17,073 bases of DNA from Clostridia bacterium (GTDB lineage: Bacteria; Bacillota_A; Clostridia; Christensenellales; UBA1750). The stretch spans positions 1 to 17,073 of the forward strand of contig JAFPSR010000089.1 in assembly GCA_017413675.1 (NCBI GenBank), read 5' to 3'. Positions within the stretch are counted from its first letter, which is position 1. Each line of letters starts with the position of its first letter. Positions 7,375-13,861 of this stretch are shown piece by piece. The notes beneath the pieces were generated by a model. It had not been told where the DNA came from and made no database searches. It worked only from the letters and a program-made list of their open reading frames with translations. The translations under genes and the position numbers were made by a program.

Positions 7375-8649
7375 ATGCGTGAATTAGCTGTTTACCGGGA
7401 TGGGAAAGGATTGGGCGGAAACGAATTCCGGGAAGCCGCCTTGTCCAGTGTACAAGACGAATTGGGGTCCGTCCGGAAAGTGCTTCTCATCCCTCCGGAT
7501 ATTACCAGGATCCATTCCAGAGCCGGTCTGCTGACCGAATGGTATTATGATGCTTTCACCGGATCGGGTGCTGAAGTGGATATCCTGCCGGCTTTAGGAT
7601 CTCACCTGAAAATGTCCGGCGAGGAACTTCGCCAGATGTTCGGAGATCGGATTCCCCTGGACCGCTTTATCGCCCACAACTGGCGCACTGATGTGGAAAC
7701 GCTTGGCAGCATCGAGCAGAGTGTGATTGAGGAGCTGAGCGAAGGGAAACTGCACTATGATATTTCCGTCCAGCTGAACCGGCGCCTGCTGGATCCGGCC
7801 TATGATCTCATCCTCTGTATCGGACAGGTAGTCCCCCATGAGGTTGCCGGGCTGTCCAGTTACTCCAAGCATATCTTCGTCGGCTGCGGCGGAAGTGAAA
7901 TGATCAACCGTACCCATTTCCTCGGTGCCGTCTATGGAACAGAGCGTATTCTGGGCGTAAAGGATACACCGGTCCGGAAAGTATTTGATCTTGCACAGAA
8001 GCGCTATGCCGATCCATTACCGCTGTATTACTGCATGACCGTGATCGGACGGGATGCCGAAGCAGGCGCCGTCAACGGCCTGTTTATCGGAAAAGGGACG
8101 GAAGCGTTTGACAAGGCTTCTGCTCTTGCACAGGAACTGAATATTGATTATCTGGACAAACCGATTCACAAAGCGGTCGTCTATCTCCAGAAAGATGAAT
8201 ACCGTTCGACATGGGTCGGAAATAAGGCTGTTTACCGGACGCGTATGGCCCTTGCAGACGGGGCCCGCCTTCTGGTCCTGGCTCCCGGTGTCCGCACCTT
8301 CGGGGAAGATCCGGAAAACGACAAACTGATCCGGAAATATGGCTACTACGGCCGGGAACATACCTTGCAGATGGTCGAGGAAAACCAGGATCTGGCGGAT
8401 AACCTCTCTTCCGCCGCCCACCTGATCCACGGATCCTCCGACGGAAGGTTTGCGATCACCTATGCCGTGGATGAATCCCTGATGCCGAAAAAAGACATCG
8501 AGTCCGTCGGGTTTGCTGCAGCGGATGTTGCACCCCTGCTGGAAAAATACAATCCCGAGCACCTGCAGGACGGCTGGAACACGATGCCGGACGGGGAAGA
8601 AATCTTCTTTATCCGGAATCCTTCCCTGGGGCTTTGGATGACCCGTTAA
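7375..8649 (+). CDS. LarA-superfamily nickel-dependent 2-hydroxyacid racemase/epimerase, probable D-gluconate 2-epimerase
   Basis: LarA (DUF2088) enzymes interconvert 2-hydroxyacid stereoisomers by hydride transfer through a nickel-pincer nucleotide bound to a lysine. In this 424-residue protein His155 (VPHEVAG), Lys165 (SYSKHIF) and His181 (NRTHF) have exactly the spacing of His174, Lys184 and His200 of Lactobacillus LarA (10 and 16 residues). Asp42-x-Thr-Arg45 matches Asp72-x-x-Arg75, and His101 (AHNW) matches His108. The cofactor and catalytic set is therefore intact. Other LarA homologues have been shown to be D-gluconate 2-epimerases (GntE). Linkage to gntK and gnd makes gluconate/mannonate interconversion the best inference. 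The ATG at 7375 is preferred because AAAGGGA lies 8 bases upstream; an in-frame ATG at 7357 would overlap gntK by 17 bases. It needs LarB, LarC and LarE for its cofactor; none is in this window. Confidence 0.85.
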   Translation: MRELAVYRDGKGLGGNEFREAALSSVQDELGSVRKVLLIPPDITRIHSRAGLLTEWYYDAFTGSGAEVDILPALGSHLKMSGEELRQMFGDRIPLDRFIAHNWRTDVETLGSIEQSVIEELSEGKLHYDISVQLNRRLLDPAYDLILCIGQVVPHEVAGLSSYSKHIFVGCGGSEMINRTHFLGAVYGTERILGVKDTPVRKVFDLAQKRYADPLPLYYCMTVIGRDAEAGAVNGLFIGKGTEAFDKASALAQELNIDYLDKPIHKAVVYLQKDEYRSTWVGNKAVYRTRMALADGARLLVLAPGVRTFGEDPENDKLIRKYGYYGREHTLQMVEENQDLADNLSSAAHLIHGSSDGRFAITYAVDESLMPKKDIESVGFAAADVAPLLEKYNPEHLQDGWNTMPDGEEIFFIRNPSLGLWMTR

Positions 8650-8662
8650 GGAAAATGACAAA

Positions 8663-8707
8663 AGCCCGCTTCTCTTTCCAATAGTAGAGAAGCGGGCTGT
8701 TTTTTTC
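8663..8707. terminator. Strong terminator between converging operons
   Basis: A perfect 13-base-pair stem (AGCCCGCTTCTCT at 8663-8675 with 8686-8698) has a 10-base loop and a run of T residues on the + side. It ends the gluconate operon. On the - strand it lies just after the cysteine-protein stop codon and is followed by TTTGTCATTTTCC, so it probably serves both operons. Confidence 0.92.
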
Positions 8708-8708
8708 T

Positions 8709-9221
8709 TCAGATGGTTACCGCCGCAATACAGAGGCACGCCCTTTTCTTCAGATGCCGGAACCAGGATTTCAGATCCTTGGGACGGGCATCCCCGTCAT
8801 TGGGCAGATAAAGCCTTTCCGGGTCCAGATTACAGGCCACATAATGGGCAAAGAGGCCTTTGTCCCAGCCCAGATACAGGAAAATCGCCGCATAGCGTCC
8901 GGTAATCCTTTTCCCGATTCCCGGGAAAAGCCGGACCCGCGCAGTCGGATACAGGCTGCGCAGAAAACGCAGGATTGCAAAGGGGTTGGTCCCCAGCTTC
9001 CCGAACAGAAGGGGGGCATGCGCCTGCGTCATGGCACGGTACAGATCCCGTTTCTTCCATGGATTCCCCAGCATCAGCAAAAGATTGTATACGGAAATCA
9101 GCCCGCAGCCGTTGCGGGCTACATCGCCCCTTTTCCCCCAGGGAAGGGAAGATAATTCATCCCTGGTCTGGTCCGTGATCCAGGCCGGACGGGATTCCGT
9201 TTTCCGAATCTCTTCTGTCAT
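8709..9221 (-). CDS. Putative papain-like (C39-type) cysteine peptidase-fold protein
   Basis: This 170-residue protein has no family name I can give with certainty. It shows the layout of small papain-fold proteins of the C39-like group: Cys39 in NGCG at the head of a hydrophobic helix (GLISVYNLLLMLG), His126 in AHYVAC, and Asn141-Asp142 in LPND after the next strand, in the right order for a Cys-His-Asn/Asp triad. It has no signal peptide and no transmembrane segment. The start at 9221 is preceded by AGGAAA at 9229-9234. It is the last gene of a three-gene - strand operon, 22 bases after the S66 peptidase gene, which suggests a peptide or cell-wall link. The catalytic assignment is inferred; the protein may be an inactive or transglutaminase-like relative. 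Confidence 0.6.
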   Translation of the reverse strand: MTEEIRKTESRPAWITDQTRDELSSLPWGKRGDVARNGCGLISVYNLLLMLGNPWKKRDLYRAMTQAHAPLLFGKLGTNPFAILRFLRSLYPTARVRLFPGIGKRITGRYAAIFLYLGWDKGLFAHYVACNLDPERLYLPNDGDARPKDLKSWFRHLKKRACLCIAAVTI

Positions 9222-9243
9222 CTGTACGTTTCCTGATTTCTTA

Positions 9244-10146
9244 TTATCGAACTGCCCGTTCCATCAGCGTCAAAGATGGATCCTCCGTATCCAGTACAGC
9301 CCGGATCCCTAACGGGAAAGTAGCTGCCTTCTTCCGGTGTCCGAAATCGTCGCATTTCATGACCGGAATTCCAAAGGCTTTGCATTCACGGACCAGCAGT
9401 TCACAGAGTTTTTTGTCTTTGTCCGGTGCATACGATCCAAACACAATCCCAACCGTCTGCTCCAGGATCCCGGTCTGCTTAAGATGGTGCAGGCAGTGAT
9501 CCACCAAACCCAGGGGCGCAATGGAAGCCAGATCTTCCAGAAACAGGATATACGGCTGTCCTTTTTCCAGACAGAGATACTCTGTTCCGGCCATCCAGGC
9601 AAAAATCTGCAGGTTTCCCCCTATCAGTTTGCCTTCTGCATGCCCGGGCAGGAGTACCTGCCAATCTTCAATCGGATACCGGTACGGACACAGGCCCTCC
9701 ATTACCACAGAACGGAATACTTCATGGTTCCAGGGGTGCTCTTCGGCCAGATGTCCGGGCGACATTCCCAGGAATGTCACCAAACCGGTTTTCGACGTCA
9801 CAGCATTCAGGATTGCCGTTCCCCCGCTCATGGAAGTCATTATTTTTCTTTCCCGGGCAAACAGCTCATAGGGAAGATCCGGAAACAGTTCGTTCCCGCA
9901 GAAGCCGCCACCGAACGTAATTGCCTGGACATCTTCCGAAACCAGTGCTTCCTTTAGGTCATCCAGGCGTTTCCCTTCCTGGCCGACATATCCCTTGACG
10001 GCACTGAAAATGTTCTTCATGGGTTTCAGTTGAAACCCGCTTTTTGTGAAACCTTTCAGAAGAGGTTCTATTTTGGGATTTTGTGTGGAGCAGGGAGCAC
10101 ACAGGGCAAAAGTATCGCCAGTTTTCAGGGCATTGGGAAGCAGCAT
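9244..10146 (-). CDS. S66-family LD-carboxypeptidase-like serine peptidase (LdcA/MccF type)
   Basis: S66 peptidases remove the terminal D-residue from murein tetrapeptides (LdcA) or cleave microcin C-type conjugates (MccF). The 300-residue length is normal. The Ser-Glu-His triad is visible: Ser107 (SMSGGT), Glu204 (LFLEDL) and His270 (DFGHR). Its spacing is close to that of Pseudomonas LdcA. GGGFCGNEL replaces the usual RGGYG turn, and EGKLIGGNL matches the family's GGNL segment. The residue after the nucleophile is Gly where LdcA enzymes have Asp (GYSD), so substrate preference may differ. No signal peptide is present, which fits cytoplasmic peptidoglycan recycling. AAAGGAAAG lies just before the start. 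It is the middle gene of an operon, 29 bases after the methyltransferase gene. Confidence 0.85.
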   Translation of the reverse strand: MLLPNALKTGDTFALCAPCSTQNPKIEPLLKGFTKSGFQLKPMKNIFSAVKGYVGQEGKRLDDLKEALVSEDVQAITFGGGFCGNELFPDLPYELFARERKIMTSMSGGTAILNAVTSKTGLVTFLGMSPGHLAEEHPWNHEVFRSVVMEGLCPYRYPIEDWQVLLPGHAEGKLIGGNLQIFAWMAGTEYLCLEKGQPYILFLEDLASIAPLGLVDHCLHHLKQTGILEQTVGIVFGSYAPDKDKKLCELLVRECKAFGIPVMKCDDFGHRKKAATFPLGIRAVLDTEDPSLTLMERAVR

Positions 10147-10175
10147 GTTTTCTTTCCTTTCCCGGCCGGATAACC

Positions 10176-11282
10176 TCAGTCCGTTTCCTCCGTCAGGTCA
10201 TAATAAGCTACCGTGTCTTTTGTGGTAACCCGGATACACGGCACTCCTCCGGAGGGAAGCAGGAAAAGCGGTTCCTCAGCCTGCCCAAGCTGCTGCAGGT
10301 AGAACGTATCCCCCTGTCTGCAGCCTGCAGCCCATCGTTCACAGGGTGTAAGCAGACGGATCCGGATCCCCAGCCCATCCGTCACGGATTCCACCTGCGG
10401 GACAGGACATTCTGGAAGATCCTCCGACAAATGGATATCCAGCAGGATGCCCTGCAGACGATCCTGCGTGTGGACCAATGCCTGTACACTGCTGTCGATC
10501 CCGATGAATTTTCTTCCGAGCAGCTGTGCAGCTTTCAGGGTCGTCCCGCTTCCGCAGAACGGGTCCAGCACAGTATTCTGCGCATTCGAGGAAGCCAGGA
10601 TAATCCGTCGCAGCAGTTTCAGCGGTTTCTGCGTATTGTATCCGGTTCTTTCCGGATCCCGCTGCTGCAGGTGAGAAATATCCGTCCACACATCACTGGG
10701 GGGAACCAGTTCGTCTTCATAGTAGCGGTATTCCCTTCCATTTGTACGGATGGAACGGAAGATCCTGCCGTCTTCATCCCGGTTGATCTTCATATGGTTG
10801 GACCGTGCCGTCATCCGTTTTTCCCCAATGGCAGTCAAATTGAAGGTATGGGTATCTCCCTTTGCATAATAAAAAATGGTATCATGTTTCCTGGAGAAGT
10901 ATTTCTGGGCACGTCCGCCCGTCTGATAGGTCCAGATAATTTCATTCAGAAACTGGTCTTTCCCGAAAGTATCATCCAACAGCAGCCGGGTGATCGCACT
11001 TGCCCGGTAATCGACATGAGTATACAGGCTTCCGTCTTCTTTCAGGACCCTGTGCAGCTGTGTAAATGTATCCCGCAGCAATTGTACATAGGTATCCTGA
11101 TCCCACTGATCCGAAAACTGTTCAAACTTTTTCCCGGTAAAAAAAGGCGGATCCAGATAACTGAGTTCCACACTGTTTTCCGACAGTGTCGGAAGGACTT
11201 TCCTGCAGTCGGAAAGATAAAAATGGCCTCCCGGGCCCAGTCCCGCCTGTTTTTCCACACGAATGGGCATTTTTTTCAGCAT
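10176..11282 (-). CDS. Beta-class site-specific DNA methyltransferase (N6-adenine or N4-cytosine), apparently orphan
   Basis: This 368-residue protein transfers methyl groups from S-adenosylmethionine to an exocyclic amine in DNA. The catalytic motif DPPF is at 44-47 and the SAM-binding DPFCGSGTT block at about 240-248. With motif IV first, this is the class beta arrangement. QKPLKLLRRII is the usual segment before motif I, and YQTGGRAQKYFSRKHD fits the post-catalytic region. After about residue 275 comes an extension of roughly 90 residues that I do not recognise, possibly for target recognition. I chose the ATG at 11282 because GGAGA lies 8 bases upstream; the longest reading (from 11363) would begin upstream of the promoter. 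No restriction endonuclease or specificity gene is adjacent. It heads the operon with the S66 and cysteine-protein genes. Confidence 0.88.
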   Translation of the reverse strand: MLKKMPIRVEKQAGLGPGGHFYLSDCRKVLPTLSENSVELSYLDPPFFTGKKFEQFSDQWDQDTYVQLLRDTFTQLHRVLKEDGSLYTHVDYRASAITRLLLDDTFGKDQFLNEIIWTYQTGGRAQKYFSRKHDTIFYYAKGDTHTFNLTAIGEKRMTARSNHMKINRDEDGRIFRSIRTNGREYRYYEDELVPPSDVWTDISHLQQRDPERTGYNTQKPLKLLRRIILASSNAQNTVLDPFCGSGTTLKAAQLLGRKFIGIDSSVQALVHTQDRLQGILLDIHLSEDLPECPVPQVESVTDGLGIRIRLLTPCERWAAGCRQGDTFYLQQLGQAEEPLFLLPSGGVPCIRVTTKDTVAYYDLTEETD

Positions 11283-11304
11283 CAAACCACTCTCCATGTA
11301 CATA

Positions 11305-11333
11305 ATTATATATGATCTTCCGAAATATGGCAA
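11305..11333 (-). promoter_or_regulatory. Strong promoter of the methyltransferase operon
   Basis: On the - strand TTGCCA (11333-11328) and a perfect TATAAT (11310-11305) are separated by exactly 17 bases. Transcription would start near 11298, just before the GGAGA ribosome site, so the leader is very short. Confidence 0.8.
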
Positions 11334-11347
11334 AAACGTTTCTGCCA
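11328..11347. promoter_or_regulatory. Dyad overlapping the methyltransferase -35 box
   Basis: TGGCA (11328-11332) and TGCCA (11343-11347) form a 5+5 inverted repeat with a 10-base centre. One arm coincides with the - strand -35 box, and the dyad lies in the divergent region before the YkgJ-like gene. It could be an operator controlling either gene; the arms are short enough to arise by chance. Confidence 0.25.
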
Positions 11348-11375
11348 AATACTGATTCCCCAAGGAGGTTTCCCC

Positions 11376-11897
11376 ATGCAGGCACGACAGGCTGTACTTC
11401 TATCCCGTAAAATTCTGGAATCCGTTACCCCTCTGCATTTTGACTGCGGTACATTATGCCGAGCGCAGTGCTGCCAGCCTTTGGAAGGGGATGAAATTTC
11501 CGGCATGCTCCTGTTTCCCGGAGAGGAAAATTTCTATTCGACCTCTGCAGACTGGTACCGGCTTGTCCCTTCCCACCTTCCGGGAATCACCTTGTTTGTC
11601 TGTACCGGGACATGTCCGCGGGAAGAACGTCCCCTTGCCTGCCGGATTTTCCCGCTTCTCCCGATCATCCGGAAAGACGGCTCCTCCGGCATCCGTATGG
11701 ATATGCGCGGCCACGGATTATGTCCACTATGCAGTCAGGGGAAATCTGCCCTTTCTCCCGATTTCATCCATGCCGTTTCGGAATGCAGCGGCATTCTGGC
11801 ACAAAGTGAAGAAATCCGCGCCTTTATCCTGACAATTCAGAAGGAGGAAAAGGCAATCCGGGATCTGCTGAAATCATTGAACAGGCCGATGTCCTGA
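11376..11897 (+). CDS. YkgJ-family cysteine-cluster protein
   Basis: This is a 173-residue soluble protein of the YkgJ/zinc-or-iron-chelating cysteine-cluster family, whose function is not established. The metal-binding cysteines are plain: Cys24, Cys28, Cys32 and Cys33 (DCGTLCRAQCC), then Cys76, Cys80 and Cys89 (the last in ERPLACRIFP, a hallmark of the family), and Cys116 and Cys119 (GLCPLC). The set could hold an Fe-S cluster or zinc. AAGGAGG at 11362-11368 sets the start. The gene is divergent from the methyltransferase operon and is followed by a terminator. I found no clear promoter in the 93-base divergent gap; TATGAT at 11311-11316 is a possible -10 without a -35 partner. Confidence 0.85.
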   Translation: MQARQAVLLSRKILESVTPLHFDCGTLCRAQCCQPLEGDEISGMLLFPGEENFYSTSADWYRLVPSHLPGITLFVCTGTCPREERPLACRIFPLLPIIRKDGSSGIRMDMRGHGLCPLCSQGKSALSPDFIHAVSECSGILAQSEEIRAFILTIQKEEKAIRDLLKSLNRPMS

Positions 11898-11942
11898 TAC
11901 GGAACTCCGATATGGGCGCCCTCTTTTCCGTCCAAAAAGAAT

Positions 11943-11983
11943 ATCCCCAGACCGATTCATCAATCTGCGTCTGGGGATTTTTC
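11943..11983. terminator. Terminator between converging YkgJ-like and SH3b-YdcF genes
   Basis: ATCCCCAGAC (11943-11952) pairs perfectly with GTCTGGGGAT (11969-11978), with T residues following on the + side. On the - strand the stem is followed by ATTCTTTTT, so it plausibly stops transcription from both directions. Confidence 0.85.
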
Positions 11984-11994
11984 TGCGCAAATCA

Positions 11995-13548
11995 TCATCT
12001 GATTTCCGTGCGCAGTTGCTTAATCTGTTCTTCCGTCAATTCGAGCATCTCGGCAAGCTGCAGTATAGCTATCCGATATCCGAGATCCTGTGTATCTTTC
12101 TTTTCATAGGAATAATTCCCAACAATCGCAACAGAATACCCTTTTTCCCGGAGCCACTTGGCTGTTGCTGCGTGATACATCATCTGTGCCCTCTTCTGAT
12201 GGTAATCCGATGTAATAATCGTGATCGAATCGATCTTCCGTTCTGTCAGAATTGTGAGAACGTTGACGGCATTGTCTTTTGTCGTCCTGGCCTCCTCTTC
12301 CGCTAGTATCCTTTCCGGCTCCACACCGCAGATATCCGTAAGGTAATCTTTCATCAGTCCGGCTTCCGTATGCCCTTCCGGATTATTGGTTCCCGTAGCC
12401 CCTCCGGTACAGATAAAAACGGAATCCGGGAAAGCGCGGGCGGCCGCGGCCGCGGCATCGCACCTTCCTTTCAATTCATCCGTCATCTCTCCGTTTTCCA
12501 ACTGATATCCCAGCACTACGAAGGCGTGCCTTCCGCGGACCGGGATTTCCCTTGGATCATCTTTCCCATATACCAGAACTCTGTAGTCCGGATTCAGATA
12601 CACTTCTTTCCAATGCTGCACAATGGATGACGCGCACTTATCCTGCATGGATTCTGCGTAGTCGTCCATGGTTTTTTCCGTTTCCGGACCCGGTGCAGAT
12701 GCATATGCTGCCATCCGGGAAAGCAGTTGTACATAGGCTTCCTTCTGCAGTTCTCCCGCCGGTTCTTCGTTTTCTTTCGGAGTAAAAGCCAGATAATCCA
12801 TGGATGCCCATCCTTCCAGATCCTGGTAGCGCACTCTGTACCAGTTCCCATTTCTTTCATATACCGCCGCTGTTGCCCCGCCGGGCAGACTGCCGATTCT
12901 GGCATATACCGTTCCCGGACCTTTCCGAAGGTTCAGGGAAGTCTTTGCAAGGCATTTCACCGTACCAATCGGTTCTGCCTCCGGAGGCTCTGATGGGACA
13001 TCCGACAGAGTAATCTTAAGATACCCTCCGGAAGCCCAGCCGTACCGGTTCTGATAGCACACCCTGTACCAGTTCCCATTCTTTTCATAGACCGGCACCT
13101 CGGTACCTCCGGGAAGAGTACCGACTTTCGTATAGGAAGTACCCGGACCTGAACGAAGATTAAGCACGCTCCGGACAAGACATCTGGCCGTACCGATGGC
13201 GTCTCCTTCTGCCGGTACCGGATCCGGAGATCCCATGGATACCTGCAGATAATTCCCAGATGCCCAGCCGTACCGGTTCTGAAAGTAAACCCTGTACCAA
13301 TTCCCGTTCTTCTCATAGACCGGTACTATGCTCCCTCCAGGAAGGCTTCCGATTCTGGCAAAGGAAGCACCGGGACCCGATCTGAGGTTCAAAGAGGTTT
13401 TTGCAAGACATTTGGCCGTACCGATCACTCCTGCATCTGTAAAAGCCCGGGCTTCCCGAAGGGGTACTGCAGCAAGGATTGCAGCCATTAAGAAAAACAG
13501 TATCACCGTCTGAAGCCGGCCCACCCTGTTCTTTCCTGTCATTGCCAT
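11995..13548 (-). CDS. Secreted protein with three SH3b domains and a C-terminal YdcF/DUF218 domain
   Basis: This 517-residue protein begins with a basic stretch and a hydrophobic core (about 14-30), with likely signal peptidase cleavage after Ala33-Arg34-Ala35. Three bacterial SH3 domains follow at 43-101, 119-177 and 195-253, at a regular 76-residue period. Each carries LNLR(S/K)GPG, a (S/T)LPGG turn and NGNWYRV; such domains usually bind cell-wall peptides or glycans. A charged linker (254-338) leads to a DUF218/YdcF domain (about 340-500) with VVLGYQL, a CTGG segment, HTEAGLMKDYL, and RTTKDNAVN in place of the usual S-x-NTxEN. YdcF relatives (SanA, ElyC) act in envelope processes by an unknown mechanism. 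GAGGAGG lies 5 bases before the start; a second ATG two codons later is possible. The gene is monocistronic. Confidence 0.88.
   Translation of the reverse strand: MAMTGKNRVGRLQTVILFFLMAAILAAVPLREARAFTDAGVIGTAKCLAKTSLNLRSGPGASFARIGSLPGGSIVPVYEKNGNWYRVYFQNRYGWASGNYLQVSMGSPDPVPAEGDAIGTARCLVRSVLNLRSGPGTSYTKVGTLPGGTEVPVYEKNGNWYRVCYQNRYGWASGGYLKITLSDVPSEPPEAEPIGTVKCLAKTSLNLRKGPGTVYARIGSLPGGATAAVYERNGNWYRVRYQDLEGWASMDYLAFTPKENEEPAGELQKEAYVQLLSRMAAYASAPGPETEKTMDDYAESMQDKCASSIVQHWKEVYLNPDYRVLVYGKDDPREIPVRGRHAFVVLGYQLENGEMTDELKGRCDAAAAAARAFPDSVFICTGGATGTNNPEGHTEAGLMKDYLTDICGVEPERILAEEEARTTKDNAVNVLTILTERKIDSITIITSDYHQKRAQMMYHAATAKWLREKGYSVAIVGNYSYEKKDTQDLGYRIAILQLAEMLELTEEQIKQLRTEIR
12789..13422 (-). 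repeat. Three tandem SH3b-coding repeats
   Basis: Three in-frame units with a 228-base period encode the SH3b domains. Units one and two are the most alike in DNA as well as protein: the segments around 13037-13095 and 13267-13325 differ at only a few positions. Unit three has diverged more. This points to duplication within the gene, with a more recent event (or conversion) between the first two units. Confidence 0.7.
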
Positions 13549-13591
13549 GGATTCCTCCTCTGTCTCAAGGTGTCAGGTTCTGTATGGACAA

Positions 13592-13621
13592 ATTATAGCA
13601 AATCGTTTTGTTTCCCCGCAA
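13592..13621 (-). promoter_or_regulatory. Promoter of the SH3b-YdcF gene
   Basis: On the - strand TGC directly precedes TATAAT (13597-13592), an extended -10. TTGCGG (13621-13616) lies 18 bases upstream as a -35 box. The predicted leader is about 35 bases. Confidence 0.7.
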
Positions 13622-13731
13622 CTGTTCCAGACTGCCGGAACCATACAGTTTCCCGCTTGCAGAGAGAAAGTCCGGAATCCCCCGGAGGATTGTTTCATTT
13701 GCATCCAAGATACACAGGCTGTTGTCCTTGC

Positions 13732-13751
13732 CCGATATCCGAAAATATCGG
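13732..13751. promoter_or_regulatory. Inverted repeat in the divergent region
   Basis: CCGATAT (13732-13738) and ATATCGG (13745-13751) form a perfect 7+7 dyad with a 6-base centre. It lies 51 bases upstream of the lysA -35 candidate. The symmetry and A/T-rich core are typical of a dimeric regulator site. No regulator gene is nearby. Confidence 0.4.
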
Positions 13752-13802
13752 ACGCGGAATAGTTAAAGAATGCGCAAAACATAGGTTAATTCCATCAAAA
13801 TA

Positions 13803-13833
13803 TTGTTTATTCATGCATGATATGCATTATAAT
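13803..13833 (+). promoter_or_regulatory. Promoter of lysA
   Basis: A perfect TATAAT lies at 13828-13833 with TTGTTT at 13803-13808, a slightly long 19-base spacer. The element resembles the promoter at 29-58: both begin TTGTTTAT and end ATTATAATGA. Confidence 0.5.
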
Positions 13834-13861
13834 GATCGTAATATGAAAGGAGGATTGCCCG

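Larger units (their letters stand above)
13549..13861. other. Divergent intergenic region between the SH3b-YdcF gene and lysA
   Basis: This is 313 bases with no credible gene; the open readings across it have no ribosome site and no recognisable protein. It holds a - strand promoter near one end, a + strand promoter near the other, and an inverted repeat at 13732-13751. I looked for a lysine riboswitch or T-box before lysA and saw neither. The lysA promoter lies only about 30 bases from its start codon, which leaves no room for a leader element. Confidence 0.6.

Noticed and set aside
10083..11315. Long + strand frame opposite the methyltransferase (410 codons)
   Set aside because: It is a shadow of the methyltransferase and S66 genes, whose motifs and ribosome sites are convincing.
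12789..13422. Direct repeats suggesting a mobile element or CRISPR array
   Set aside because: The 228-base period keeps reading frame and encodes SH3b domains; no spacers, short palindromic repeats or transposase are present.
13549..13861. Lysine riboswitch or T-box upstream of lysA
   Set aside because: The lysA promoter sits about 30 bases from the start codon, and the conserved core sequences of these elements are not seen.
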